64,000 nucleotides of DNA from assembly GCA_958295665.1 (NCBI GenBank), contig OY282558.1, forward strand, positions 19,095,409-19,159,408. Reading direction: 5' to 3'. This DNA is from Tipula vernalis. Taxonomy: Eukaryota; Arthropoda; Insecta; Diptera; Tipulidae. Shown here in pieces: positions 1-14,218 of the stretch. Position numbers and translations under genes: made by a program. The stretch's first letter is position 1. Each line of letters opens with the position of its first letter. The notes under the pieces were generated by a model. It worked only from the letters and a program-made list of their open reading frames with translations. It was not told the origin of the DNA and did no database searches.

Positions 1-1412
1 AGGGCAAATTTATCGAGTTGGGCATAAAATGGTAACGTTTCAATTACGGATAAATTCGCTCGGACGCTTATTATACTCTCCCACAGAGTTAGGAAGGTGG
101 TTATACAATTTTCCGCCGTATTCATATCGTACTGAGATATAATGAGGGAGTTCATATTTTTTACGAGTGCGGGCCATTTATTTTCTAATATTTGAATAGT
201 AACACATTTCAAATGTGTTGTATCAAAACTTTCGGAATCGGTTAGGGCTATTATTTGGCAGTCTGTTGTTAATTGATCGGCACCTGATGATGATGAAGGT
301 GGTGGTGGATTTCGTGATGTGGATGGATGAGGATTTAAATTACGATTATTACTAGAGCCACTACTACTGCTACTATTATTACTACTACTGGTTCCGGGAT
401 TGTTTTGTGTATAATATTGTGCAAAATAGTTTGTTTCTATTGGAGGCAACGGAACATGTTCGCTTTCATCGTTTACATTATCATCGGGGATCGCATCGAG
501 CGGATGTACTTCAACATCTTTCCATTCAACTATTCGTTTAATTATATCTAAACTAAAACTAATTTTTCGCACAGCGACATAATCCAGTGTTTCGAACAGG
601 AATAAATTATTTACTATTTTTTTCAGCCAATTACTGTCCATACTGTCTTTGCTGATCACTAGGAATGAGGATAGTACTCGGCCCGCTAGGAATGTTACAA
701 AACGATTATTGTAGTCGCATAAATCGATTATTTCGTCTATCAAATTATGTTCGTTCCGAATAAGGGCATCACATACATCCATGATACGGGCGCATATATT
801 ACCTTTCTGATTCTGTTTTAAGTAAATTTCGAATAATAGCTGTAAATTTGAAAGGAATTGCAGTAATTTTGTTTGTGGCCATTCGGTCAGAGGGGCTATT
901 CGTTTAGCTCCGTTTATATCGTTACTGTAGTGACTTTGAAATGGTTTTCGGAGTACTCTTTCACTGGCACTACAAAGGCATTGATTTTTCAGATAATTCT
1001 GAAATATCCCAATATCATTATCGTTATTAGCATTAACCAAAACTGGTCTTAAAACGAGACTTGTCGATTGTGCCAATTTTATTATATTCGGATAATTTAG
1101 CAAATTCTGTAAACTATGCTCATTCTCACCCAACAATTTACGATGATGTCCCATGGACGATGAACTCCGATCCAATTCATCATGTCCGCCATCTTGGTAT
1201 TGGTTTATGGATGTTGAAGACGATGATGATGAAGATGAAATTTTCGAATTTTCATCACTTTCATGTTCGTCATTTTCATTGGAATTTTCAATTCGTTGCC
1301 TTTTATTAACAGGTTGTTCATTTGTTGACATTGTTTTTATAGTACTGCTTATTAGACTGCTACTGTTCTTATTCCCTGCTTCAGAGGGTGGCCTCTCTTT
1401 TCTCAACACCAT
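1..1412 (-). CDS. lin: Protein lines homologue, N-terminal part (truncated by window edge)
   Basis: The minus-strand reading frame is open from 1412 to the left edge, giving about 470 residues with no intron seen. The N-terminus is Ser/Glu/Asp-rich (about residues 28-70). A conserved helical region follows, with motifs such as LLQFLSNLQLLFEIYLK, ICARIMDVCDALIRNE and FVTFLAGRVLSSFLVISKD, typical of the Lines N-terminal domain. A low-complexity Ser/Asn/Pro stretch lies near residues 344-376. Drosophila Lines is a nuclear and cytoplasmic regulator acting late in Wingless signalling and in hindgut patterning; the vertebrate relative is LINS1. The ATG at 1412 is preceded in frame by a stop. A second in-frame ATG at 1331 is an equally plausible start, 27 residues shorter. 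The gene is divergent from Pgi. Identification rests on remembered family motifs. Confidence 0.85.
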   Translation of the reverse strand, partial: MVLRKERPPSEAGNKNSSSLISSTIKTMSTNEQPVNKRQRIENSNENDEHESDENSKISSSSSSSSTSINQYQDGGHDELDRSSSSMGHHRKLLGENEHSLQNLLNYPNIIKLAQSTSLVLRPVLVNANNDNDIGIFQNYLKNQCLCSASERVLRKPFQSHYSNDINGAKRIAPLTEWPQTKLLQFLSNLQLLFEIYLKQNQKGNICARIMDVCDALIRNEHNLIDEIIDLCDYNNRFVTFLAGRVLSSFLVISKDSMDSNWLKKIVNNLFLFETLDYVAVRKISFSLDIIKRIVEWKDVEVHPLDAIPDDNVNDESEHVPLPPIETNYFAQYYTQNNPGTSSSNNSSSSSGSSNNRNLNPHPSTSRNPPPPSSSSGADQLTTDCQIIALTDSESFDTTHLKCVTIQILENKWPALVKNMNSLIISQYDMNTAENCITTFLTLWESIISVRANLSVIETLPFYAQLDKFA

Positions 1413-2764
1413 TAAGGGTGATAATTTAGTGTTAAAAATGGCCTAAATTATACATTTAACATTATAATATAATGTTTAGTAAATATAAGTAAACCTTTTA
1501 TTTAACCATTTTATCGTAATCTAGAAGAAAACAGAAAAACAAGTTGGAGATTAGGTCCAGTCAGCCACTTGTTGCTAAAGCACAATATATTTCTGTAAAT
1601 ATTATTACACTTTTAACGTATTAGTTGTATAAATTAGCCACAATTATTATCAAAAATAAACAATTTATGATTTTTAATCACCTTTTAAATTCACAATACG
1701 TAAATGCAATTATATTTTTGACAAATGTCAAGAATCCTATTGTTATTGTTTTTATACAATGTTTACGCTATTTACAAAACATTTTCACGATTTCATTTAT
1801 ATTTTCACACATAGTTTATAATTTATAGTCCATATATTCACTATTTTATAATTTATTTCATTTATTTATTCAATAAAAATCAATTTTTTTTATGTAAAAC
1901 GTCGATTTACACAATAACACAATAAAAAAAGGTGGTAGACATCTTGGTTTTATAAATGACGCTTTCGAATCATAATCGGAGTAATTTAAACAAAAAAATG
2001 TATTTACTAGAAATGATCATTAAAACACTAAATTAAATAATTTTTTATAAATACTATCTTGTATTTTAAAAATATTTTTTAAGTAAATATCTTTTAATTA
2101 AATAAAATCATTTTACAAAAGAATTCAATTTTAAAGAATGGTTCCTGTGGTAGAGGTTCTCAAACTTTTATTGAAATTCTTAATTAAAAATTTTAATTAT
2201 TTGTAGGTTTTCTACCAAAATTATATACGAATTATTAAAAGTTTATACACATTTAGTTATTTAAATTAAATTTGTGCTATAAATTATATTTTTTACCACT
2301 TAATTTATTAAAAATGATTTTACACAAATGAATTTCAAAAGTGACCATATTCAGCGTAATACAGTTGCACTTAACCAGCGTGGCAAAATACAAACGCGTT
2401 CGGTATGTAGGATGACTAATTTATATAGATTTGACTATAAAATAGATTATTTATTAAGTATTTATACTTGATTAGTTCATAAATTATAATTTAAATCAAA
2501 AATTTATTAGAAAAATAAAATAACTATTCAAAAAAATTATATTCAGCACATTGTGTGAAAAATGCACGCAATCTCGCACAATTTCTTATACAGTGCGCAA
2601 CGCAAAGTACCCAAAGTTTTTCATTTGACATTGACTAATTTTTTTTTTTTTGGTTTAGTTGCCGCTGGTACATTAAAGTGAAAGGATCGAAATTATTGTC
2701 GCCTAATATTTTATTAAATAAACTTTCAAGTTCTTTTTATAAATTTTCTAAACAAATTACTAAA
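1413..2764. promoter_or_regulatory. Divergent intergenic region between lines and Pgi
   Basis: This 1.35-kb AT-rich gap separates two genes transcribed away from each other, so it should hold both promoters and 5' UTRs. I see no clear TATA box or repeat and no convincing ORF. The frame just upstream of the Pgi ATG (2678-2764) is open but has no ATG. Confidence 0.5.
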
Positions 2765-5244
<2,480 letters not shown>

Positions 5245-5709
5245 AACACAAAACGACAATGGCGTTTCAAATTAAAAAAACAAAAAACGTACCTAAATCA
5301 CTGGCGTATTAAACAAACAAATCAAAACATTTTTGTTAATTTTATTTTTTGTGTCTAAAATACATTTTATTATTTATAATTATATTTATTGGATAAAAAA
5401 GAAAAATTATCTTTGGAATTGTAAAATAAAAATTAATTAACAAGAAACATTAGGTTCAATAAAGCAACAAAATAATTTTGGCTTTTAAATTAAAAAATTA
5501 AACCGACGTATTTTTGAAAAAAAGAAAAAAATCGCATTGATTACACCAATTGGTAGGTATTGGAACTACTTAATAAGTGGACATAGAATTACGTGATTTG
5601 GGTTAACAAAATATAATTTTATGTAATTGGTTTTAATATTATGTGCAACATAAATGCTCCTTAAATTATATTAATTAAATGGATATTTCTTTATAGAAAT
5701 CATAGAATT
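5245..5709. other. Convergent 3' region between Pgi and MRGBP
   Basis: This is a 465-bp AT-rich spacer between the two stop codons. It holds the presumed 3' UTRs, including an AATAAA near 5458 for Pgi. No other feature is seen. Confidence 0.6.
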
Positions 5710-6390
5710 TTAAATTCGTCGTCTTTTATTCGATTGAGTTGGTGGCGGTGTTGTTGATGGGCTATTCGATTCGAGTGACATTGATCCACGGGTACGCTTT
5801 GGAGTTCGCTTCGGCGTTTCGGTCATTATTTTGGCGGCCACTTTTTTATCAATCTCTTTCAGCTGATTCGTAATAATTTTACTAGTTTGTTGTTGGATTT
5901 GTAGTTTACCTGAAATCGAGAGGCGGACAAGTTAGATAATGTACAACCTACCTAATTTATATCGATCGTAGTAAACTAAAAAGAAAAACGTACCTAATTT
6001 AGGTGCACCATTCGTGTCCGCTAGCTTTGCACCTTCAGTTTTGACCACCTTCGATTGTTCCTCAACTTCATTTCTTTTTTTACTAATTAAAGCACTAAAC
6101 TCAGTTTCAGGCAAAACAAAATCTTCGACTTTATTTGGGAATGGCAATTTTTCGAGCTCGTCTAATATTTTCAAATTATACATAGATTTTAAATGTGACC
6201 ATATCGTGTCCGTAGATATATCACGATTTAATGCCTTAGAGAGGCGATCACAGATACAGGCCATAAAAAAATGTTTGTTTATGCCAACAGGTTTTAGGCC
6301 ATCGAGGGCAAAAAATAATTGAATCTCTTCTTCAGCGTTCCATTCCATATCGTCACATTCAGATGTTTTATCACGCGGCCGTGAACACAT
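5710..6390 (-). CDS. MRGBP: MRG/MORF4L-binding protein homologue (Eaf7 family), two exons
   Basis: Exons on the minus strand are 6390-5994 and 5909-5710, giving 198 residues (human MRGBP about 204). Eaf7/MRGBP is a subunit of the NuA4/TIP60 histone acetyltransferase complex and binds MRG15-type chromodomain proteins in the nucleus. The Eaf7 domain covers about residues 12-110, with EWNAEEEIQLFFALDGLKP, GINKHFFMACICDRLS, TIWSHLKSMYNL and LPFPNKVEDFVLPE. The donor reads TTAG|GTACGT and the acceptor TTTCAG|GTAAAC; the phase matches. The second exon encodes a Lys-rich helix and a basic Ser/Thr/Pro tail ending KRRRI, which is probably a nuclear localisation signal. Divergent from WDR43, with 456 bp between start codons. 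Confidence 0.9.
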
Positions 6391-6846
6391 TGAACCGTTT
6401 GCAAACGTATTTGCACAAATTTAGAAAATAATTTCAATTTTTTATTGAAAACACGAATTTACGTTTCGCTGGAACACAAAAAAAATAAATTTTAGGTTAG
6501 GTTAATGTTTTGACAATTACAAAACTATAGCATATTCAGCCTATGTGCTTAATGATTTATCGAAAGACTTTTCATCGTAATCAAAAATTATTGTATAATT
6601 CTTCATAAAAACTACAAATTTAGCAAAAAAAATCTGCGGTATTATCGAAAATTATTTCATGTCCAAGTAAAGAATAATATATAGTTGAAAATGACTATGC
6701 AAAATGCTTAACCCGGTGTTTCGATCAAATTTCCGGCAACCGCATTATAAAATATAAACATACATACTCAGCAAACCTCAATCAGCATGAAATTCGAACA
6801 ATTCAAGATCTGTCAAATTTTGTGTACAAATTTATTTATTTGAAAT
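6391..6846. promoter_or_regulatory. Bidirectional promoter interval, MRGBP / WDR43
   Basis: This 456-bp interval lies between two divergent start codons. It must contain both 5' UTRs and probably a shared promoter. It is AT-rich with no clear TATA box and no repeat. Confidence 0.5.
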
Positions 6847-8784
6847 ATGGCAAATCAAAAGCACGTGTTGGAATTCTCTCCGAATGGAAAACTATTTGCT
6901 GTAATAAATAATAATGGTCAATTATTAATTTGGGATACTGAAACAAGTGAATTAAAACAAAATTATTCGATAAGTACAAACACAAATGCTAATTGTACAG
7001 CATTAACATGGATTCAAAGTGTGAACCCCGTGACATCAAAGAAGGTACCAAATTTTTTTTTTTTTTTTCAATTGAAAATTATTATAAATTTGTATATAAT
7101 TGTAGAAAATTAATAAGCGCCGATCAAGTAATGTCGGTGAAGCCAATCTTTTTATTGCAATTGGCACGTCCAAAGGAAAAGTCGTTCTCTACTCTTATGC
7201 TAAGGGTGAAATTGAGTACTCGCTGAAAGGGAATGGTCATACGGGTGTGATTACCGGAATTTATTATGATAACGCTGATTCACTTTATACGAGCGGCTTT
7301 GATTTCAACATTATTAAATGGAGTGTATCAGGCTGTAATCAAATTTCCTCAATGAAAATTGGCAATGAAACCCCATATTCGTTACTGTTGTTACCCCAAT
7401 CCAATAGACTCTTAACTGCTGGGCGTCAAATAAAACTTTGGGATTTGGAAACAGAGGAGCTCATCCAAACTTATACTGGTCACATTTCAAATATCTTATT
7501 ACTAAGCACATTCAATGTTAATGGAACCGACTTTGCGCTGTCTGGTTCAAGCTCTGACCGAATTTTATCGTTATGGTGCTTGAATCCTGAAAAAAACCAA
7601 ACAAATTCCGTTGCTACATTTTTAATGGAAGATGTACCTATTTGTTTGAATACCGTAATCAATGAAAATAATCTACGAATCGGGGCAGTCACTCGAAGTG
7701 GTGTAATTCACAGTTTCGTCGAGGACTTTGCTAAGTTAAAAGTCACAAAACCAGTAAAACCTAAAGTAACGATTGAAATTGTATCGGATTCAACGGCATT
7801 GGTCGAACAAATCCCATCAATAGCCGCCAATTTAGACCAGGGTTCAGATGCGATCCTTTTATGTTATGGTGACAAACAATTTTTGCGATTTGAGTCGATT
7901 GTGCCATCGATTTTGAAACGGAATCAAGTTGAGATACGTGCAGATCCGCGGAAGATAAAGAAACAGAAGGAAAAGGCATCAAAGGATACTGGTGTACTGG
8001 TGCCATCTGTGGAACATGATCAGGTGGAATATCATAATCAGGGTTCGTTTAATCGAAAGACGCGAATCAATGATCTACCTATGGAGACACGATTGGAAAA
8101 TTTAAAAAATGTCAGTGAAAAATCGTCTGGTGGAAAGAATATGGCTCAATTGTTGATCCAAGCGCTTCATAGTAAGGATGCAAAGTAAAAATTTATTAAC
8201 GTCATTAACGGCGAATTAGTCAACTAATTTGATTTTATATTTCTAGTATGCTTCGTACAGTGTTCCAGTGTAGCGAGGAGAGCACTATCCAATTAACACT
8301 TCAACGGCTTCCTCCACAGTACATAACTCCTCTAGTAGATGAGTTATGCATATTGATGAGAAAAAAATCGGCTAGTATACAAATTGCCGTTATATGGCTT
8401 AAATATCTACTCCAAACGCATGCCAGTCAACTAATGGCATTGGGTACAACAGAACTATTCGATCGGTTTGGACCATGTATCGGTATAATCGAAACAAGGA
8501 TAAATAATCTACAAACATTATCTCGGCTACGTGGCCGTCTTGATTTATTGACAAATCAAATTAAAAATAAGAAAAATGATGATAATGCGCTTCAAAATCC
8601 AAATCTTTTAGTGTATGAGGATGAGGATTCGTCGAAAGAGACAAGTGATGTGGGGGTTCATGATTCAGCAAGTTCTGATGATCAGTGGGAAGAATCAGAA
8701 GATGATAACGAGCAGAACAATATGGAAGTTGATAATCAGAATGATGACGAAAGCGATGATGAGTCAATTGATGATGATGATTGA
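6847..8784 (+). CDS. Wdr43: WD repeat protein 43 homologue (Utp5, t-UTP of the SSU processome), three exons
   Basis: Exons are 6847-7044, 7106-8184 and 8247-8784, giving 604 residues. WDR43/Utp5 is a nucleolar protein of the t-UTP subcomplex, needed for pre-rRNA transcription and early 18S processing. WD40-type repeats fill about residues 1-330 (LEFSPNGKLFAVINNNGQLLIWD, FIAIGTSKGKVVLYSYAKG, GFDFNIIKWS, GRQIKLWDLETEEL). A basic linker follows, then a Utp12-type domain (about residues 425-535: MLRTVFQCSEESTIQLTLQR and IQIAVIWLKYLLQTHASQL), ending in a long Asp/Glu tail. The first intron is 61 bp with a T-run; the second acceptor (TTCTAG at 8246) joins in phase. The stop is followed by AATAAA near 8786. 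Convergent with Sec31. Confidence 0.92.
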
Positions 8785-9003
8785 TGAATAAAAGTTAAAT
8801 TTTTTAAAAAATAATTGGAAATATTTTGTTTCATTTTTTATTCTCGTTTGTTTGTTTATAATATAATAATAATATATAGAATTTTTAATTATCTTTTAAT
8901 AATAATAATAATTAATTAGACAATAAAACAACAAAAATTAGTAATAAGTATTTTGTTATAATGCAAATATATTAATTCTTAACGTTTGATCGCACATGCT
9001 AAT
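8785..9003. other. Convergent 3' spacer between WDR43 and Sec31
   Basis: A 219-bp AT-rich spacer between two stop codons. It holds AATAAA near 8786 (plus) and the complement of AATAAA near 8835 (minus), so the two 3' UTRs may overlap. A short AAT microsatellite lies near 8898. Confidence 0.5.
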
Positions 9004-12000
9004 TTATTTTAGATAAACTTGCATCTGCGTTGCTGATTGTAGTAACACTTTGATTCCTGGCATAAAACTAGCAATTTGTGAAAAATCGGACCCGGAAATC
9101 ATTTGCGTATGCAATGCGATACTACTATTGTAGTCACCATTGGATACTAATTTAACGAGTTCATTTAGCGATTCTAAGGTATTTGGTGTCAACTGAAAAT
9201 AAAAAAAATTTTAGGAATTAGTAGTGGAACTCTAAAAAATATTCTTGAAATTTTTATTTACTCTGGAGTCTCGTAACATATCATAAAGATACTCTAATCT
9301 CTTTGCGACATCATCCAATTTACGTTTTAATTGTTGATTATTTGCGGCTTGAATACAACGAACTCGTAAATCTTCGAATGTTTTTTGAATATGAGCATAT
9401 TCGGCGGGTATTGGCCTCTTTGCGACTGGTTCAGCAGCTTCTGCTGCTTTTTGTATCGGAGCCGATTGTTGTTGTGCTGGTGTATTTTGAACCATTGTTG
9501 GTAAAAAGCTTGGAGTTGCATATTGTCCTGGTAACTGGTTATGTTGCGGCGGTAATCCAGCTGGATTAGCATTAAAACCACTCGTATTGAAATTATAAGT
9601 TTGTGGTGGTGGTTGTGACTGCGGCTGTTGTTGTGGTTGGCCATACATTCCGGTTGGTGGAAGTTGTGATTGTTGCAACGGTTGCATCACTGTAGGATTA
9701 TTGTAATCGGTTTGGGCACCGCCCATACCATACATTGTCGGTGGCTGTTGCATTCCAGGAACATTTGAGTTAATCTCTTGGTGGCCAAATATTGGGTGAG
9801 TTATTGGAGCCGTAATATTTTGATTCTGATCCTAGAATTACACATAAATGTTACCATAATTATGAGTCTTTAAGATTGGTTCTAAGTTCACAAAGTTTGT
9901 TTCAGTGCGCTGGCAGGAGTTCACCTAGTTTCATGCAAATGGAATAAAATTTTCAATTCAAACTCAAAAATGCGAAAATATTACTGAATCTCTCTGGTTC
10001 TGAATTTCTGATATTGTTGTACTACATAACTCAATTAAATTTTTTTTAAAGATGATTTTTAGAGTGGGGAGAGTAATAATTCCGCAATTATGTAGTTAAT
10101 TTAAATCGGGTGAAAACAGACAAAAAATAATCGTAATGCAAAATTAAAAATCGAACGCAAAGCACTTCTCTAACCTTCTTCGAACTACAAAATTTATCTT
10201 TAGCGTGTTTTTGTGCGTTTATTACTTCATTCCATTTTCGGGTACCAGCGTGTTGCGCAAAAAACTGATCCTTTTGAGTTTGAAGTTGAACATACAATAA
10301 AATCGGTGTTAATCTGTATTATATACCGGCACGAATAATAATCAAATGAACTTACCTGTGATATTGATGTGGTGCGTGAACGGGATCTTAAGGCCGGTGG
10401 ATCATTCCAACCGGGTGGTGGTGTTGGATTTTTTTCACGTTGCGATAATTGGGACAGTGGTGGTGGTTCAGGAAATGCTTGCGATTGAGATGATATGTAA
10501 TTACTGTCGTACGTGTTATTGACGGGTGGGAGTGGTAGTGGTAACGCTGAGCCCATTTGTGGTTGGCTAACCGAAAAATTATTGGTGGGTGCAGGTGGGT
10601 TATAAAAAGCCGACTGTTGATTAGATTGTTGTGGTTGGAAGAATGGACTTGGAGCTACAGGATTTGATACTTGGCCATAATTTGTTGATGGATTGAAATA
10701 AGAATGACCACCTCCTGGTTGATTCGATGATACCGATGGATCCAATACATATTTACTTCGATGTAAAGATGATCCTTGTGTTCCACTAACACTTGACGGT
10801 CGCGGTGGTTGAGCTAATAAATCGTTGGTTGGAGGTGGAATTACAGCTGCGGGTGGTGGATTAATAGGCCCTGACTGCACTGGTGTAAAAGTTGATTGTG
10901 AATTAAAATTCCATGGTTGCGTATTTTGAATAGGGTTGGCCGCTGGGAAAGATGGATGCACGAAGCCCGAACTATTTGATCGAACATTCCGTTGCCCTTG
11001 TGAATACTGTGGTTTCTGTTGCTGAGGTAGCATTTTATGACCGATTGCGTAGTAAATTCGTTCACGTAAATCGACCAATCGTTCGTCTGTTGATTCTCCC
11101 AAATAAGTTAGAGCCGAGTATAGCTTTCCCTGGCCAACTAAGTACGTAGCATAATTGAAAAGAATATCGGCCATTCTGCCTGAAATATCGACAGTTTTTC
11201 CACTAGCTTGAATCCCTTTTTGTAGCAGGACAATAATTTCAACTAATTCCTGTAGTTGATCGATATTCGGACTTTCACTATCGTTATCCTTCTTCCAAGC
11301 CTCAATCAGCTTATCAATACTTCCGGCACATATATAACAAAGGATAGCATTTTTTAACATTGATTTATCGGCGTGCGACTCATTTTCCAGTCGATCGCCT
11401 AGTTTTTCGCACAGTATCGCAAATTCATTTGTCGAATGTGTTAGCGCCGCCACCAAAGCTTCCTTCCATGAATCGATCGAGCACTGTTTTACCACCGATT
11501 CCCAGTCGTTTGAAATAAGAGCATTAATAACATTGGATAGATAAGCTTCACTGTTGGCGAGATACAGATTTTGCGTTCTCTTGAGTAACTCAGGTCCGGC
11601 ACTATTCGCAATTATGATAGCCTCAGTTTTTCGCCCGTGTTCCATGCATAAATCAACAGCAGCCTCTAAATTTCCTGTTATTACAGCCTCTGTAATCTGG
11701 CTATCTGGATCCGAACCGACCTTAAGGCTATAAGTTTTTTGCGCTTTTGTTTCAGCCTTAGCGGTCTCCTTGTATCCCGCTGCAATCGAATCAAATAAAT
11801 TATCGCTATTTTGATTTAAGTTTATGTCGTTCACATTATTGGTGATTTGTTCTGCTAGATCATATGACCGCACAGCGTCATATTTGGCCTTAATGTCATT
11901 CATATCATAGCCTAGCAGATTGAGGAGCTCGGCCCGCGGGCTAAGTTCAAAATTGGACTTTATAAAATACCATAGAAGCCGCTGGCTATGATTTGTTTGT

Positions 12001-13343
12001 TGATCAGCTCGTTGGCGGCAATAATCCGGTAAATTATTCTGTTTGAGTACATTGTCCAGTGCATCAGCTTGTTCCGTAAGTTGAGACTCGGTGGTGACTT
12101 GGGTGATCGAGACTTGTTTCGCCGTAGCGCTCGAGAACGAAACTAGTTTACCACCAAATGCAAATGAAGCTCCGACTGGTTTTCGTAACCATTTTGGCGG
12201 CTTTTTGAGGTCAACTGGTTCCGATTTTGTTTGCGTTTGAATTTGTGGTGGAGGCACATTTGCAAATTGATCCATCCCAGGGAAGGAATCGGCTAATTTT
12301 TCATTATTCTGTGGCTGATTTTCAACGGTGTTCGACCCGAATAATGAATATAATGAAACAACCCCGTCTAAACTGGTAGTAGCGATTAGGGCTGGATTTT
12401 TAGGACACCAGGCTATATCGGCATACCAATTTTTGGAAGTGGCTAACTCTGATAATATTTCACCATTTGGAAGATCAGATTTTGGATTCCAGCAGAATAT
12501 TTTGTAGTCCTTGCCACATGACACCATCATTTCTGGATCTTTTGGACAGTACGATAAACCTAGAATGCCTCGATTATGAATTTGAAGCGATTTGGCTGGA
12601 GCAGATGAGTAACGCAAATCCCAAAGTTGTACAACTGGAACTTGATCTTCTTCGGAAGCCAACCATAGTTGAGTGGCTACTTCTGGATTCCATTCCATGG
12701 AACGCCAACGCACCCGGGATTGTGAATCACTTAATTTGATTATAGGCTCATTTTTACGTAAGTCCCAGATAACACAACGGGCAGCGAATACTGAAGCCAA
12801 AATATGCTGGACTTGTTTGTTCCAAGAAACTGATTGTACGTCTTCGAATGGTTGAGTTTTGGTACCAGGGGTCATTGGTGTGGTAGTGTTGTTTAGATCC
12901 CAGATTAATATTTCTGATTCCGAAGCTGCTGAAGCTAAAAGATTCGCTTGGAATGGATTAAAATCGATAGCACGAACTGGTCCGGTATGTTTTGTTTGAT
13001 GGGCTATCAGCGCTTCTTCTCCTTTTAGTAGTTTAGCAGCAGAGTATATCTGTAGATGACCTCCATCACATCCACCGACAATAAGCCCATATTCGTGATT
13101 TCCTCCCATCCCGGTGGGACTCCAAACTAACTTATGAAACCGTTTTGAACTTGGCTGGACACTTTTTAGGACCATGTCTGTCCCTGGAGTACTTAAACTC
13201 ACATCGTAGAGTTCTAATACCGATTCTGTACTAAACGTAGAGTCTAGCTGTTGAGCGGCTGTCCCAGCTGCCAAAAGTATTGGCGAACATTTGTCTGGAG
13301 ACCATGCCACATTGACAGTTTTTTGAAGCTCTTTTACTCGCAT
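9004..13343 (-). CDS. Sec31: COPII outer-coat protein Sec31 homologue
   Basis: The main minus-strand exons are 13343-10356, 9831-9262 and 9192-9004, all in phase 0, giving 1248 residues (human SEC31A 1220). Sec31 pairs with Sec13 to form the outer cage of COPII vesicles at ER exit sites. The N-terminal WD40 propeller covers about residues 1-335 (AWSPDKCSPILLAAGTAAQQ, FHKLVWSP, AIDFNPFQANLLASAASESE, CGKDYKIFCWNP). An alpha-solenoid (ACE1) region covers about 470-780, a Pro/Gln-rich Sec23-binding linker about 780-1120, and the helical C-terminal domain about 1120-1248 (RPIPAEYAHIQKTFEDLRVR, KRKLDDVAKRLEYLYDMLRD, FSQIASFMPGIKVLLQSA). Splice sites: donors 10355 (GTAAGT) and 9261 (GTAAAT); acceptors before 9831 and 9192. 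A further optional exon is listed separately. Divergent from Nup85. Confidence 0.95.
10175..10270 (-). other. Possible optional cassette exon of Sec31
   Basis: Inside the 524-bp second-to-last-but-one intron of Sec31, a 96-nt stretch is bounded by AAAAG|GATCAG and AAGAAG|GTTAGAG. It is open in the Sec31 frame and an exact multiple of three (32 codons, rich in Lys, His and Gln), so it could be included or skipped without breaking the protein. The acceptor has a poor pyrimidine tract, and skipping joins two phase-0 exons cleanly. I know of no matching exon in the family; it may be chance. Confidence 0.3.
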
Positions 13344-14218
13344 CGTTTATAACCTATAAGAAAATTTAGAAACTATAATAATCCCAAGCGTACATCACAA
13401 CAAGGTTTTTGATCGGATTAGCATATTGCCCTAATAACCTAAACAACAAACCCGAATGATGTCAGCAAATTTTATGTGGGGATACCACGACTTTGACAAT
13501 AAAATTAGACCGGCAAATAATAAATCAAATAGATTACAACGTTTTGAAATAGTTTTATAAATAATTTGATTACTTATCATTAGATAAACGTACCGTTTTT
13601 TATTTAAAAATAAAAAAAAAATTTGATACCAAAAATAAAATAAAAAATATTTTGATTAAAACACAAATATTTACACGATTATTTCTAATAAAATGCACTA
13701 TACGAGCATAATTTACATGTAAAACACATTCTTAAACTTCTAGCTCATACTTACTTCATTCAAATTTTATTATTCAATTGTAGTTTAATTAATTTAAATA
13801 AATATAATTTTAGCGAATTTAATTTTACGTTTGGTTAATCGTCCCAGTTGTCGCAAATCATATGTCATTCGTCAACAGTTCCAACGTGGCTGATAAGATA
13901 GTAAACCTTATTATCGATGATTACCATTGCAGTTTACTGTTATAATATCAGCTGTACGAATTTAGTTAGAAATTAGAATTTTATGACCGCTTCGATAATT
14001 TAGTATTGTAATATTATAACTGTACACAAATTAATTAAATTTAAAGTAAATCATTTTTACTTTAATTCATAACTAATATTTTGTAAATATGCAATTTTTA
14101 CGCCATTTTATTACACATTTTAAATTTTGACGTTTGTCATTGTCAATTGTCAAACATAACCTAGACATTTTAAAAGCGGTTTGTCTGCTTTGCTAATTTT
14201 GGTTAAATAAAATTAAAA
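13344..14218. promoter_or_regulatory. Bidirectional promoter interval, Sec31 / Nup85, with a DRE-like site
   Basis: An 875-bp AT-rich interval between divergent starts. TATCGATG at 13912-13919 differs by one base from the DREF element common in fly housekeeping promoters; this is suggestive only. No ORF or repeat was found. Confidence 0.35.

Noticed and set aside
1061..1446. Two plus-strand frames of 82 and 97 codons over the lines gene
   Set aside because: They mirror the low-complexity Ser/Asp coding of lines on the other strand.
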